A stretch of DNA of 64,000 bases from M0108 sp044228795 (GCA_044228795.1 JBGAUE010000006.1:62001-126000); one strand, 5' to 3'; shown: positions 25,106-35,315, numbered from the stretch's first letter. The notes: generated from the letters alone by a model not told the origin. Numbers and translations: made by a program.

Positions 25106-26518
25106 CTATTCGCGGTGCATCACCTGTAGACGGCGATTGAGGGACTGGCGGCTAATACCGAGCAGCATGGCGGCGATGCCCTGATTGTGATTGGCGCGGC
25201 GCATGGCCTCTTCCACGAGGAAGATGTCGGTCTCCTTGAGTGTGGGGAACCGGCCTGGTATGGCCAGTGTCAGGCCATCGTCGGGATGAGCCAGGGGCGT
25301 CTCGGTGCTGGAGCGATCGCGTTTGATCACTTGTTGGAAGCTGTCCAGGGCCAGGACGGCTCCGCCCCGGTGCTGGGCCATGGCATTGAAGACCAGGGCC
25401 CGCAATTCGCGGATGTTGCCCGGAAAATCGTAGAGGGACAGGAGGGTGAGCAACTCGCCGGGGATGCGTGGCGATGGGCGGCCCAGGGATTGAGCCGCCT
25501 CGTCAATGAAGTGCTGGAGCAGAAGCGGCAGGTCATCCAGACGTTCGCGCAGAGGGGGCAGCTCGATGGGGTGACTGGAGAGGCGAAAGAAGAGGTCTTG
25601 TCGGAATTTGCCACGATCCATGCGTCGGTGCAGGGGCTGGTTAGTAGCGGCGAGGATGCGGGCATCGGCGGTGCGCGGGACGTCCGAGCCGATGGGGTAA
25701 TAGCTTTGGGCTTGCAGCAGGCGTAACAGTTTGACCTGGGAAGCGGGCTTCAGATCGCCAATTTCGTCCAAAAAGAGGGTGCCGCCTACCGCTTTGGCGA
25801 TCAGGCCCTCTCGTTCCCGATCGGCACCCGTGAAGGCGCCCCGCACATGACCAAAGAGGGTGTCGGAGAAGAGGTTGTCATCCAGACCGGCGGCGTTCAG
25901 GCAGACCATCTCGCCGTTGCGGCCACTGATGTGATGGATGGCCTGGGCGATGAGTTCCTTGCCGGTGCCGGTCTCTCCGGTAATGAGGACGGGTTCCCCG
26001 GAATCGGCGATAGCCTCGACGTAACGAAAGAGCCGCTGCATCTGGTGATTGCGGCTGATGATGGGGGCGAAGACCTCCGGGTGGCCTATCCCCTCCCCCA
26101 TGAGGCTGGTTCTCAGTGAGCCGATCTCCTGGCGCAACAGGCGAATCTCCAGGGCTCGGCGCACGCTGGAGACGAAGCGGCTTTCCTCAACGGGCTTGAC
26201 CAGGTAATCGAAGGCCCCTTCCTTCATACAGGACACGGCCGTTTCCACCTCCTGGGAGGCGGTCATGACGACCACGGGGATCTCAGGATATTCGCGCGTC
26301 AACCGCGGCAGTAACTCCAGTCCCGAGACTTGGGGCATCATGAGATCCAAAACGATGACCCCCGCCGTCTGCCGCTCCAGGAGAGGCAAGAGGTCGCGAC
26401 CGTCGCTGAGGGCGAGTACGGCGGTGATGCCGTGGGTATTAAGGAGGTATTCGGCCCCGAAGAGGATGTCTTCCTCGTCGTCCACTAGGACGACCGGCCA
26501 TTTTTGTCGAGTCTCCAT
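25106..26518 (-). CDS. Sigma-54-dependent response regulator (NtrC family)
   Basis: The 470-residue protein has a receiver domain (residues 8-120; phospho-acceptor Asp near 58 in VIVLDLMMPQ, acidic pair DDEED), then an AAA+ sigma-54 activation domain with GETGTGKE (Walker A), an intact GAFTGA loop and GGTLFLDEIGDL (Walker B), then a Fis-type helix-turn-helix at the C-terminus (GIAAMLLGISRQSLNRRLQ). It should activate sigma-54 promoters when phosphorylated. It is 25 bases downstream of the histidine kinase gene and is its evident partner. The target genes are not obvious; the SulP gene next to it is a candidate only by position. Confidence 0.93.
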   Translation of the reverse strand: METRQKWPVVLVDDEEDILFGAEYLLNTHGITAVLALSDGRDLLPLLERQTAGVIVLDLMMPQVSGLELLPRLTREYPEIPVVVMTASQEVETAVSCMKEGAFDYLVKPVEESRFVSSVRRALEIRLLRQEIGSLRTSLMGEGIGHPEVFAPIISRNHQMQRLFRYVEAIADSGEPVLITGETGTGKELIAQAIHHISGRNGEMVCLNAAGLDDNLFSDTLFGHVRGAFTGADREREGLIAKAVGGTLFLDEIGDLKPASQVKLLRLLQAQSYYPIGSDVPRTADARILAATNQPLHRRMDRGKFRQDLFFRLSSHPIELPPLRERLDDLPLLLQHFIDEAAQSLGRPSPRIPGELLTLLSLYDFPGNIRELRALVFNAMAQHRGGAVLALDSFQQVIKRDRSSTETPLAHPDDGLTLAIPGRFPTLKETDIFLVEEAMRRANHNQGIAAMLLGISRQSLNRRLQVMHRE

Positions 26519-26543
26519 GCTTCACCTCACCTGGATATTGATT

Positions 26544-28742
26544 TCAAGCCGTTGCGACCGGGAGCCAGACGCTGACCTGGGTGCCAATGCCTGGCTGCGA
26601 GGCGATCTCCATCCGGCCTGAGTGATGCTGAATGATGCGGGCGCAAATGGAAAGCCCCAGCCCGGTACCACCCGTCGCCACTCGGGTGGTGAAGAAGGGT
26701 TCCGTCACCCGTTGCCGGACCTCCTCGGTCATGCCCTGGCCTTCGTCTTCGATCGTTACCCGTACGAACTCGCCTTCGGGTTCCAGCGATGCCCTGACCC
26801 GCACCTTGGCGTCGCGATGAGGGAGGGCTTGGAGGGCATTGAGGATCAGGTTGATAAAGACCTGTTCCAGTTGCTGACCATTACCGCGCACCTTGGGCAG
26901 GGACTCGGGCAAGATGAGGTGGCAGTGAGCCGTGTATTTGTGGATCTGGCTTTGCAGGAGAGAGATAGCGATAGGCAGGATTTCGCTCAGGTCCACGTCA
27001 TGATCCAGATCCCCCGCGTCCGGGCGGGCCATGTGCTTGAGGTTGCCAACGATCTTTTCGATGCGCTGGGCGCCCTTGGTGATGCCTTCCAGGAGTCGGG
27101 GTACCCCTTCCAGGGCCTTGGCCACTGGCATCCCACCCAGGCTGAAGTCACCATATTCCCGGCGATGCCGGTCCAGGACCTTGTGGATATCTTTCCAACT
27201 GCGCGCCAGGATGGCGGCGTTGAACAGGATGGCATTGTTGGGATTGTTGATTTCATGGGCCACGCTGGCGGCCAGAACACCGAGCGAGGCCAGGCGGGCA
27301 TTGCGGATGGCATGGGCCTCCAGTACCCGCTTTTCCGTAACATCGGTCAGGATTACCATGGCTGCCGTCACCTTTGCGCCCTCGCGCAGGGGCACCAGGC
27401 GCAGATCCCACCAGGTCGAGTCATCTCTCGCGTAACCAAAGCCGTCGGGCTCTCCCAGGGCCAGAACGCGGGAGAGGGCTTGGCTGAAGTGCTCCCGCGA
27501 TCGAATTGGGAGAAAGGCGTCTGCTCGCCGTTCCTTCCTATCCGCCGGGATGGTCGGTAGGGGCCGGTTGAGAATGAGCAGCTTCCCGTCACGATCCACC
27601 GTCATAATGATATCTGGCGACTGATGGAACAGAATTCGCAACTTCTGCTCCGATGCCCTCAACTCCTCCTCGATGCGTAACCTTAGGCGCAGCGCGGCAC
27701 GGAAGTGCAGGATGAAGAGGACCATGACCAATGTCAGGGTTAGACCACTCCCCAGGACGATCCAAGGCCCCTCCACGAAGCCCTCGGTTGTGAACTTGCG
27801 AGTCGGGGAACAGGTAATGGACCAGAGCCGGTCGGCCACCTGAAAGGTCTCGGTGACGCGTGGGGCGGGATCGAGGTCCCAACCGCGCCATTGAGTGCTG
27901 GCAGGAGTGGGGTCGCGATTGAGCCGACTGGCGTAGAAGTCGAGTAGTTCCTCTCCGGTCATGGCCGATTGGTCGAGCACCAGAAATTCGACCCCTCGGG
28001 GCTCCAGGAGACCCATGGCGGTGTCAGCGATGTCCGCGATACGAAAAACACCCACCACGAAGCCCTGGAGGGCTGCCTGCCGCTCCTGCTCTCCTGCCGG
28101 GGTGGCCATTGGGCCAAATACGGGCATGAAGGCCATGAAGCCGTATTGCGGGTTATCTGCCTGGATCAGTGGGATGCGACCGCTCACCACCATGTCGCCA
28201 CTGGCAAGGGCCCGCGCCATAAGGGTCCGCAAAATTGGCTTAACCCCCAGATCCTGACCCAGCATGAGGCCGCTTTCGCGCTCCGACTCCAGATATTGGA
28301 CCGGAAAGCGGCCATGGGGCCACTCCCTCAAGCGGGCATCACCGGGATCAGCGCCCCCAGGCCCCGGAAGCATTTGATCTGATTTGTCCATGTTGACTAC
28401 TGGCTCTTGTGAAAGCCCTGCGCGGATCGGCATCAAGGGTACCCAGGCCAGGGCGTGGATGCCCCGATAGCGCTCAAAGAGCCCGCGAGCGAACAGTTCG
28501 AAGGCCCGTTCATCGACCTCTTTCGAGACCCGGAAGAGGTCATGAAGGGACCGCACGGCGTCCAATCTCTCCTCAATGCCTTTCTTCAGAACCCGGTTGC
28601 GGTTGTGTGCCAGCCACTCGAATTCCAGTTGGTGCCGCGCCAAGAGTTCGATGTGCATGGCCCAGAAGGCGCCCAATGACAGCAGGAGACCAACCCCGCC
28701 CATTAGAATGGCTAGCCAATGGAGCTTGAGAAATCGCGACAT
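26544..28742 (-). CDS. CHASE/PAS sensor histidine kinase
   Basis: The 732-residue protein has an N-terminal membrane helix (about residues 8-30), a periplasmic CHASE-type sensor (VRSLHDLFRVSKEVDERAF, GIHALAWVPL), a second membrane helix near residue 340, and a PAS domain (ILFHQSPDIIMTVDRDGKLL). Its HisKA phospho-acceptor is AHEINNPNNAI and its ATPase domain ends GGTGLGLSICARIIQHH. It should phosphorylate the adjacent NtrC-type regulator. CHASE domains bind small ligands, but this one's is unknown. It is divergent from the Crp/Fnr gene with about 90 bases between the starts, so control regions may be shared. Confidence 0.92.
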   Translation of the reverse strand: MSRFLKLHWLAILMGGVGLLLSLGAFWAMHIELLARHQLEFEWLAHNRNRVLKKGIEERLDAVRSLHDLFRVSKEVDERAFELFARGLFERYRGIHALAWVPLMPIRAGLSQEPVVNMDKSDQMLPGPGGADPGDARLREWPHGRFPVQYLESERESGLMLGQDLGVKPILRTLMARALASGDMVVSGRIPLIQADNPQYGFMAFMPVFGPMATPAGEQERQAALQGFVVGVFRIADIADTAMGLLEPRGVEFLVLDQSAMTGEELLDFYASRLNRDPTPASTQWRGWDLDPAPRVTETFQVADRLWSITCSPTRKFTTEGFVEGPWIVLGSGLTLTLVMVLFILHFRAALRLRLRIEEELRASEQKLRILFHQSPDIIMTVDRDGKLLILNRPLPTIPADRKERRADAFLPIRSREHFSQALSRVLALGEPDGFGYARDDSTWWDLRLVPLREGAKVTAAMVILTDVTEKRVLEAHAIRNARLASLGVLAASVAHEINNPNNAILFNAAILARSWKDIHKVLDRHRREYGDFSLGGMPVAKALEGVPRLLEGITKGAQRIEKIVGNLKHMARPDAGDLDHDVDLSEILPIAISLLQSQIHKYTAHCHLILPESLPKVRGNGQQLEQVFINLILNALQALPHRDAKVRVRASLEPEGEFVRVTIEDEGQGMTEEVRQRVTEPFFTTRVATGGTGLGLSICARIIQHHSGRMEIASQPGIGTQVSVWLPVATA

Positions 28743-28832
28743 GGATGTCTTCCCGGATTAAACTTCGGTGAGCAAACTTTTCAATTTCAGTCGGTTCAGC
28801 GGCTGAATCCTTGGGGATGGATAAAGGTGAGG

Positions 28833-29549
28833 ATGATGATCGAGGAATTGCGCGGGGCCTTGCTGCTCTCCCACTTGTCCCCTGAACAATTGGAACGGGT
28901 GGCGCGCCGTGCCGCGCGCTTGCGGTTGGAAGACGGCCAGATGCTTTTCAGCCAGGGTGATCCCTTTGACCGATTTTATCTGGTCATCTCGGGCCAGGTG
29001 CGGCTATTTCGACTGTCACCAGACGGTGCCGAGAAGGTCATAGAAATTACGGGGACGGGGGAGACCTTTGCCGAGGCACTCATGTTCCTGAACGCTCCGC
29101 GCTACCCGGTCTGCGCGGCGGCGCTGGGTCCGACCCAGTTGATTGGCATGGATGCCAGGGATTTCAGCCGGATGATGCGGGAGTCTGTCGATACCTGCAT
29201 GGTTGTGCTTGGCGCCTTAAGCCAGCGGTTGCGGGGCCTGGTGCGGGAGATCGATAACCTCACCCTGCATTCGGCCACGAGCCGCTTCGCCAGCTATCTG
29301 GTCGCCCGGCGCCCGATCAAGGGCCAGGTTATTGAACTGGATGCGCTGAAGGGCGTCATTGCCTCGCGTCTTTCCATCAAGCCGGAGACTTTCTCCCGCA
29401 TTGAAAAGGACCTCTGCGAACGCGGTCTCATCGCCGTTCAGGGTAGGCGTGTACGTCTCCTAAAGGTGGATGTTCTGGAACAACTCGCTGGCCTTGGCGA
29501 TTTCCAGGAACTGATGGCCTTGCCTTGCGAATCGGGCCAGACCCCCTGA
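28833..29549 (+). CDS. Crp/Fnr family transcriptional regulator
   Basis: This is a 238-residue regulator with an N-terminal cyclic-nucleotide-like effector domain (LEDGQMLFSQGDPFDRFYLVISGQ) and a C-terminal winged helix with recognition helix IASRLSIKPETFSRIEKDL. The FNR iron-sulfur cysteines are absent, so it is closer to the Dnr/NnrR-like or undefined Crp branches; the signal is unknown. The start is ATG at 28833 or 28836, set by AAGGTGAGG just upstream; longer in-frame upstream codons lack a ribosome site and family sequence. It is divergent from the CHASE kinase and convergent with a hybrid kinase. Confidence 0.88.
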   Translation: MMIEELRGALLLSHLSPEQLERVARRAARLRLEDGQMLFSQGDPFDRFYLVISGQVRLFRLSPDGAEKVIEITGTGETFAEALMFLNAPRYPVCAAALGPTQLIGMDARDFSRMMRESVDTCMVVLGALSQRLRGLVREIDNLTLHSATSRFASYLVARRPIKGQVIELDALKGVIASRLSIKPETFSRIEKDLCERGLIAVQGRRVRLLKVDVLEQLAGLGDFQELMALPCESGQTP

Positions 29550-29580
29550 CTTCAGCCTCTCGGCCGGTCCCATTCGGCTC

Positions 29581-32019
29581 TCATGAGCCGCGCGTGCGCT
29601 TGATCCAGCTCGTCAGGCTCTTGTGTAGTTCGCTGAGGCCCAGGGGCTTGCTGAGATAATCATCCATGCCGGCGTCGAGGCAGCGTTCCCGATCGCCCGG
29701 CATGGCCAAGGCGGTGAGGGCGATGATGGGGGTCCGGCGCAGTTTCGGGTCGGCGCGCAGTTGACGGGTAGCCTCCAGGCCATCGAGCTCCGGCATCTGC
29801 ACGTCCATGACAATGATGTCGGGCAGGCACGCCCTTGCCACGACGACAGCCTCCAAACCATTGCGAGCGGCATGGACCTCAAAGCCGCGGAGTTGCAGAT
29901 AGTGGGAGATCATTTCCAGATTGTCGGCATTGTCCTCTGCAAGCAGCACCCGTGCCGGTAATAGTGACTGAGCGGGGGGGCTGGCCTCTTCGCTGACCCT
30001 GCCCTCCTCCGGCACCTCGACGGCCTTCTGAGCCTGCGGGTTCCAGGGCAAGATGAGATCAAAGTGGCTGCCCTTGCCAACCTCGCTTCCCACCTCGATG
30101 GTCCCGCCATGGAGTTGGGCCATGCCATAGGCCAGGGCCAGCCCGAGGCCGGTGCCGCCATGTTGACGTGACAGCCGGTTATCGACCTGAACGAAGGGCT
30201 TGAAGAGGCGTTCGAGTTGGTCGGCTGGGATGCCGATGCCGGTGTCCCAGACGCGAATACGTACCTGTCGCTGGTCGGCCTCCCCCAGGACGTTCAGGCC
30301 GATGGTGCCCCCCTCGGGGGTAAATTTGACGGCGTTACCTAGCAGGTTGATGAGCATCTGCTTAAGGCGGCGGCTGTCACCATGTACCAGCTGTACCGCC
30401 GGGTCGAGGTGGGTCTCCAGGTGCAGCCCCTTGGCCGTGGCGGGGGGGCGGATGAGGCGCAAGCAGGCATCCCAAAGTTGGTTGACCGGGACCTGATCCC
30501 GGCGGAGGGTCATGCGGCCGGAGGCGACCCGGGACATGTCCAGAATGTCATTGATCAGTTCCAGCAGGTGGGCGCCGTTCTCGTGGATGGAGAAGGCGGC
30601 CTTGGCTTGCTGGGGACTGAGGGTGCCCAGGAGGCCATCCCCCATGGTTTCGGATAGGCCGAGGATGCTGGTGAGGGGGGTGCGTAATTCATGGCTCATC
30701 GCAGCCAGGAACTCGTCCTTGGCGCGGGCGGTGCGGCCAAGTTCGGCGTTGGCCCGATCCAATTCTGCGGTCCGTTCCCGAACCCGCTCCGTGAGTAGGG
30801 AGCGCTCCTTGGCTAGGGCGTCGTGGGCATTGCGGAGTGCTACCTCCGCCTGCCGGCGCTCTGAGACGTCCGAGAAGTTGACCACGGCCCCCACTAAGGC
30901 GCCGTCGCGCAGAATGGGATTGGCGTGATATTCCACGGGGAAGGAGCTACCGTCCGCCCGCCAGAAGACCTCGTCATCCACATGTACGGGGCTCCCATCC
31001 CGGAAGATGTTGGAGGCCTGGCAGTCAGCGGCGGGATAGGGGGTGCCATCGGGGTGGTGGTGATGCATGATGTCATGCATCTTTCTCCCTTCCAGGGCCG
31101 CCGTGGTTTTATGGCCCAGGAATTGAGCCGCGGCTGGGTTACAGAAGATGCAGCGCCCTTGGGTATCCACCCCGAAGATGCCCTCCCCGGTGGATTCTAG
31201 CAGCATGTGGGCGTGGGCCTCGCTTTGGCGCAGGCTTTCTCGTGACTCGGCCAGATTCTCCTGCATGGTCTTGAGGGCTGATAGCATTTGGGCATTCTCG
31301 TCCTCCCCGGTGACGTGAATGGGTGTCGAGAAATCACCCGCACTGACCCGTCGGGCGATGGCGGTGGCGGTGGCGATGGGCTGGCCAATGGTACGATCAA
31401 CCAGCAGGATCAGAAGCATCACAGCGCCGGTCATGATGCTAACCATGATGAAAAAGATACGGTGCTCCACCCGTTCGGTACTGACAGCGATTTCGTTCAG
31501 GGTCAGGTCCTTATGGGCCAGGGCTGCGTTGACCACCTCGTCGAGCAGGTCCGTGGGTCGTCGGTCGATGCCGCGCACTTGCTGATCCACCAACCGGGCG
31601 GTATTCAGGTCACTGAATCGGTGCTGTCCGAGAGCTGCGCGGTATTCCTCCCCAAGTCGGTTGTGGGCTTCCAGAAACTGGCCAGCGGTTTCGCGAGCCT
31701 CCTGGTTTTCTCCAAGCAGTTTGATGAGGTCCCTCATGGAGTCCCGGGTGCTTTCCTCCTCATGCTCGAACTGGGCCAGGTATTTATTGAAGAGCTCAGG
31801 TTCCTGACCACGCAGCAGGATGTTTTTCCATTCCTGTACCTGCTTTTTGAAACGCACCTGGGTGGAGAGGGCGGTTGCCACAATCTCGGAACTGGCCTCC
31901 CGGACTTCGGCGGCCTGGCTGGTGGCCTGTTGGTAGAGCGAGAAGGCGTAGAGCCCCGCCGCCAGGTTGATGACCAGGATGAAGGCCAAACCGGTGGCGA
32001 ATTTCGCACGAATCGTCAT
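29581..32019 (-). CDS. Hybrid sensor histidine kinase with C-terminal receiver
   Basis: The 812-residue domain order is: membrane helix (about 8-28), extracytoplasmic four-helix-bundle sensor (to about 190), membrane helix, HAMP (around 215-265), PAS with PAC (about 285-400: STGEGIFGVDTQGRCIFCNPA), coiled coil, HisKA (AAMSHELRTPLTSILGL), ATPase (TGIGIPADQLERLFKPF, GGTGLGLALA), receiver (IIVMDVQMPELDG). It can autophosphorylate and pass phosphate to its own receiver Asp; an Hpt partner is not in the window. Cys in the PAS (CIFC) is worth noting but not diagnostic. It stands alone as a transcription unit between the Crp/Fnr gene and glmS. Confidence 0.92.
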   Translation of the reverse strand: MTIRAKFATGLAFILVINLAAGLYAFSLYQQATSQAAEVREASSEIVATALSTQVRFKKQVQEWKNILLRGQEPELFNKYLAQFEHEEESTRDSMRDLIKLLGENQEARETAGQFLEAHNRLGEEYRAALGQHRFSDLNTARLVDQQVRGIDRRPTDLLDEVVNAALAHKDLTLNEIAVSTERVEHRIFFIMVSIMTGAVMLLILLVDRTIGQPIATATAIARRVSAGDFSTPIHVTGEDENAQMLSALKTMQENLAESRESLRQSEAHAHMLLESTGEGIFGVDTQGRCIFCNPAAAQFLGHKTTAALEGRKMHDIMHHHHPDGTPYPAADCQASNIFRDGSPVHVDDEVFWRADGSSFPVEYHANPILRDGALVGAVVNFSDVSERRQAEVALRNAHDALAKERSLLTERVRERTAELDRANAELGRTARAKDEFLAAMSHELRTPLTSILGLSETMGDGLLGTLSPQQAKAAFSIHENGAHLLELINDILDMSRVASGRMTLRRDQVPVNQLWDACLRLIRPPATAKGLHLETHLDPAVQLVHGDSRRLKQMLINLLGNAVKFTPEGGTIGLNVLGEADQRQVRIRVWDTGIGIPADQLERLFKPFVQVDNRLSRQHGGTGLGLALAYGMAQLHGGTIEVGSEVGKGSHFDLILPWNPQAQKAVEVPEEGRVSEEASPPAQSLLPARVLLAEDNADNLEMISHYLQLRGFEVHAARNGLEAVVVARACLPDIIVMDVQMPELDGLEATRQLRADPKLRRTPIIALTALAMPGDRERCLDAGMDDYLSKPLGLSELHKSLTSWIKRTRGS

Positions 32020-32075
32020 GGCCAGATCTGGTTGTTCGCAGGTTCTGCTGAGGGTCGGCCAGCGGGATTGCCGGG

Positions 32076-33908
32076 TTACTCGACCGTCACGGATTTGGCC
32101 AGATTGCGCGGTTGATCCACGTCCGTACCCTTAAGGACGGCAACGTGATAGGCTAGGAGTTGGAGAGGAATCGTAAAGAGGATAGGGGCGATCAGGCCGT
32201 CTACATGGGGTACCGGAATAATGGTAACGCCGGGTTGAGACGCCATGGTCAGCCGCTCGTCGGCGAAGACATAGAGTTGACCACCCCGGGCGCGGACCTC
32301 CTCTAGGTTGGAACGGAGCTTTTCCAGCAGGCCGTTGTTGGGGGCAACGGCGATGACGGGCATGGAGTCATCGATCAGGGCCAGGGGTCCATGCTTGAGT
32401 TCACCGGCGGGGTAGGCCTCGGCGTGGATATAGGAGATTTCCTTAAGCTTGAGGGCGCCCTCCAGGGCGATGGGGTACTGGTCGCCACGACCCAGGAAGA
32501 GGGCATGATGTTTGTCGGCAAATTGCTCGGCGATGCTGGCCACGCGGGCGTCGAGGGCCAGGAAGTCGCGGGCCCGGCGAGGCAGAGCGCGCAAGGATGC
32601 GGTCAGTTCGGCCTCGTCGGTGTCGATGAGGCCAGCATAACGGCCGATGGCGGCTGTCATGAGGAGCAGAGCGGTTAGTTGGGTCGTGAAGGCCTTGGTG
32701 GAGGCGACACCGATCTCGGGACCGGCGTGGGTGAGCAGGGTCAGATCTGATTCGCGCACCAGGGAGCTTTCCGGGACGTTGCAGATCGTCAGGGTCGCGG
32801 CATAGCCCAGGTGCTTGGCCAGACGCAGGGCGGCCAGGGTATCGGCGGTCTCCCCGGACTGGGAGATGGCGACGAAGAGGGCATGGTCCGGCGCCACATG
32901 GCGGCGATAGCGGTATTCGCTTGCCACCTCGACCTGGCAGGAGATGGGAGTTGTGGACTCGATCCAGTGCCGTGCTACCAGGCCGGCATGATAGCTGGTA
33001 CCGCAGGCCACGATTTGGACCGCGCGGATGGTCTTCAGGATGTCGGGGGCGTTCTGTCCAAAGGCCTCAGGGAGGACATGGTCACCCGACAGCCGGCCTT
33101 CCAGGGTATCCGCCAGGGCTTGTGGTTGCTCGAAGATCTCCTTCAGCATGTAGTGCCGATACTCGCCACGGTTGACGGCATGGGCGGAAAGGGTCGATTC
33201 CCGCACAGGTCGCGTCACCGGCCGGCCGTCCCGGTCGAAAACCCGCACCTGGTCCCGGCGAATCTCGGCCAGGTCGCCTTCCTCTAGAAAAAGGAAGCGT
33301 TGGGTGACGGGCAACAGGGCGAAGACGTCCGAGGCAATGAAGTTTTCGCCAAAGCCCAGGCCAATGACCAAGGGGCTGCCCTGGCGGGCGGCGACCAGGT
33401 GGTCAGGGTCTTGGGTGTCGATGACGCCCAAGGCATAGGCCCCATCTAAAGTTGCCACCGTGGCGCGCACCGCCTCCAGGAGGGTCAGGCCCCTGGTCAG
33501 TTGGTCGTAGATGGCGTGGACCAGGACCTCGGTGTCAGTTTCTGAGGTGAAGATGTGGCCATTGGCCTCCTGGGCCTGGTGCAGGAGGCCATGGTTCTCG
33601 ATGATGCCGTTGTGGACCAGGGCGCAACGGTCACGGCAGACATGAGGGTGGGCATTTCGTTCCGCGGGCTCGCCATGGGTAGCCCATCGGGTGTGGGCAA
33701 TGCCGAGTTTTCCAGGTAAAGGGTGCCTGTCCATGGCATCGGCGAGGCGTTGGACCTTGCCGAGGGCGCGTATCCGACCCAGTTGGCCAGGGGCAACCAG
33801 GACCGCCATGCCAGCGGAATCGTAACCCCGGTATTCGAGTCGGCGCAGACCCTCCAGGAGAATTGCCGCTACGTCTCGTTGCGCAATCCCGCCAACTATG
33901 CCGCACAT
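32076..33908 (-). CDS. glmS: Glutamine--fructose-6-phosphate aminotransferase (isomerizing)
   Basis: This is a 610-residue glucosamine-6-phosphate synthase. Met is followed by the catalytic Cys (MCGIVGG), the glutaminase domain shows LEYRGYDSAG, and two sugar-isomerase domains follow (CGTSYHAGL; SQSGETADTLAAL). The protein ends with the invariant LAKSVTVE. It makes glucosamine-6-phosphate from fructose-6-phosphate and glutamine for cell-wall and LPS synthesis. It lies 23 bases after glmU on the same strand, the normal gammaproteobacterial glmU-glmS pair. No ribozyme or sRNA site was recognised. Confidence 0.97.
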   Translation of the reverse strand: MCGIVGGIAQRDVAAILLEGLRRLEYRGYDSAGMAVLVAPGQLGRIRALGKVQRLADAMDRHPLPGKLGIAHTRWATHGEPAERNAHPHVCRDRCALVHNGIIENHGLLHQAQEANGHIFTSETDTEVLVHAIYDQLTRGLTLLEAVRATVATLDGAYALGVIDTQDPDHLVAARQGSPLVIGLGFGENFIASDVFALLPVTQRFLFLEEGDLAEIRRDQVRVFDRDGRPVTRPVRESTLSAHAVNRGEYRHYMLKEIFEQPQALADTLEGRLSGDHVLPEAFGQNAPDILKTIRAVQIVACGTSYHAGLVARHWIESTTPISCQVEVASEYRYRRHVAPDHALFVAISQSGETADTLAALRLAKHLGYAATLTICNVPESSLVRESDLTLLTHAGPEIGVASTKAFTTQLTALLLMTAAIGRYAGLIDTDEAELTASLRALPRRARDFLALDARVASIAEQFADKHHALFLGRGDQYPIALEGALKLKEISYIHAEAYPAGELKHGPLALIDDSMPVIAVAPNNGLLEKLRSNLEEVRARGGQLYVFADERLTMASQPGVTIIPVPHVDGLIAPILFTIPLQLLAYHVAVLKGTDVDQPRNLAKSVTVE

Positions 33909-33931
33909 GGATTTTCCCCCTCCGCCTTAGA

Positions 33932-35299
33932 CTATTTGAGGTTCTTAACCGGCCGTATCCAATGATCAATGGTTCTTTGGGGAGACCGCGTCAGGGTGAG
34001 TTTCGCGGCCGGGGCATTCCGCCCGATGACCGAGCCAGCACCTATGGTGGCGCCTGCACCCACCGTTACCGGGGCCACCAAGGCCGTATTTGACCCGATG
34101 AAGGCGCCATCGCCGATCTGGGTTAGATGCTTATTGACCCCGTCGTAATTGCAGGTAATGGTCCCCGCGCCGATGTTGACGTTACCCCCGATGTGGGCAT
34201 CGCCGATGTAGGTGAGATGGCTGACCTTGGTCCCTGGACCGATCAGGGCCTTTTTGATCTCCACAAAGTTACCGATATGGGCTCCGTCCGCGATGTCGGC
34301 CTGGGGTCGCAGACGGGCAAAGGGCCCAATTTGGGTATCTTTCCCTGTTCTCGCATCCTCGATGACCGAATTGGCCAAGACACGGCTATTGGCACCAATG
34401 GCGCAATTTTTGAGCTGGCAGTTGGGGCCAATGCTGACGCCGTCGCCCAGTTCTACCTCACCCTCGAACAGGCAGTTGATGTCGATGGTGACATCAAGCC
34501 CAACCTTGAGCTTACCCCGCACATCGAAGCGGGTGGGATCGAGGAGGGTTACGCCTGAGCGCATGAGATCCTTAGCGATGCGGTGCTGATAACGTCGCTC
34601 CAGGTCCGCAAGTTGAATGCGGTCATTGATGCCCAGGATCTCCTCCTCACTTTCCGCCTGGCAGGTGGCAATGGACCGACCCTCCGCCGCTGCGAGGGCG
34701 ACAATGTCTGTCAGGTAGTACTCACCCTGGGCATTGTTGTTATCGAGTCTTGAAAGCCAATTGTCCAGGCTGGCTCGATCAGCCACCAGAAAGCCGGTGT
34801 TGATTTCGTCAATGTCCAGCTCGGCCTTACTGGCATCCTTTTCCTCGACGATGCCCTCTACCTGTCCGTCATGCCCACGGACCATGCGACCGTAACCGGA
34901 TGGATTGGCGAGTGTGGCTGTCAGGATGGCCAGTGGCGCATTCGCAGCGGTGGCGAGGAGTTTTCGGAGTGTTTCCGCGCGAATGAGCGGAATGTCGCCG
35001 TAGAGCACCAGTACCCGATCCATGTCGGCCAGTCTGGGCATCGCCTGGATCAGGGCATGACCTGTTCCTAACCGTTCTATTTGTGATACCCATTCACAAT
35101 CCATTCCCGCCAGGGCTTGGCGTACTTGCTCACCGCCATGACCCTGCACGACACAGAGGCGCGCGGCGTCGAGTTCCTGTGCTGTATCCAAGACATGGCG
35201 CAACAAGGGTCGTCCTGCGAGGGTATGCAGCACCTTGGGCATATTGGATTTCATACGGGTGCCTTGCCCGGCGGCGAGGATAGCGATGCCTAGCTTCAT
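33932..35299 (-). CDS. glmU: Bifunctional UDP-GlcNAc pyrophosphorylase / glucosamine-1-phosphate acetyltransferase
   Basis: The 455-residue enzyme has the N-terminal uridyltransferase motif LAAGQGTRMKSNMPKVLH (residues 7-24) and a C-terminal left-handed beta-helix of hexapeptide repeats (HIGNFVEIKKA, GDAHIGGNVNIGAGTITCNYDG) for acetyl transfer. It makes UDP-GlcNAc in two steps, directly after GlmS and GlmM. I chose the ATG at 35299, where the conserved N-terminus begins with GGGAG upstream; the frame extends to 35356 with no such support. It precedes glmS by 23 bases. Confidence 0.96.
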   Translation of the reverse strand: MKLGIAILAAGQGTRMKSNMPKVLHTLAGRPLLRHVLDTAQELDAARLCVVQGHGGEQVRQALAGMDCEWVSQIERLGTGHALIQAMPRLADMDRVLVLYGDIPLIRAETLRKLLATAANAPLAILTATLANPSGYGRMVRGHDGQVEGIVEEKDASKAELDIDEINTGFLVADRASLDNWLSRLDNNNAQGEYYLTDIVALAAAEGRSIATCQAESEEEILGINDRIQLADLERRYQHRIAKDLMRSGVTLLDPTRFDVRGKLKVGLDVTIDINCLFEGEVELGDGVSIGPNCQLKNCAIGANSRVLANSVIEDARTGKDTQIGPFARLRPQADIADGAHIGNFVEIKKALIGPGTKVSHLTYIGDAHIGGNVNIGAGTITCNYDGVNKHLTQIGDGAFIGSNTALVAPVTVGAGATIGAGSVIGRNAPAAKLTLTRSPQRTIDHWIRPVKNLK

Positions 35300-35315
35300 T
35301 AGGGTTTCACTCCCA

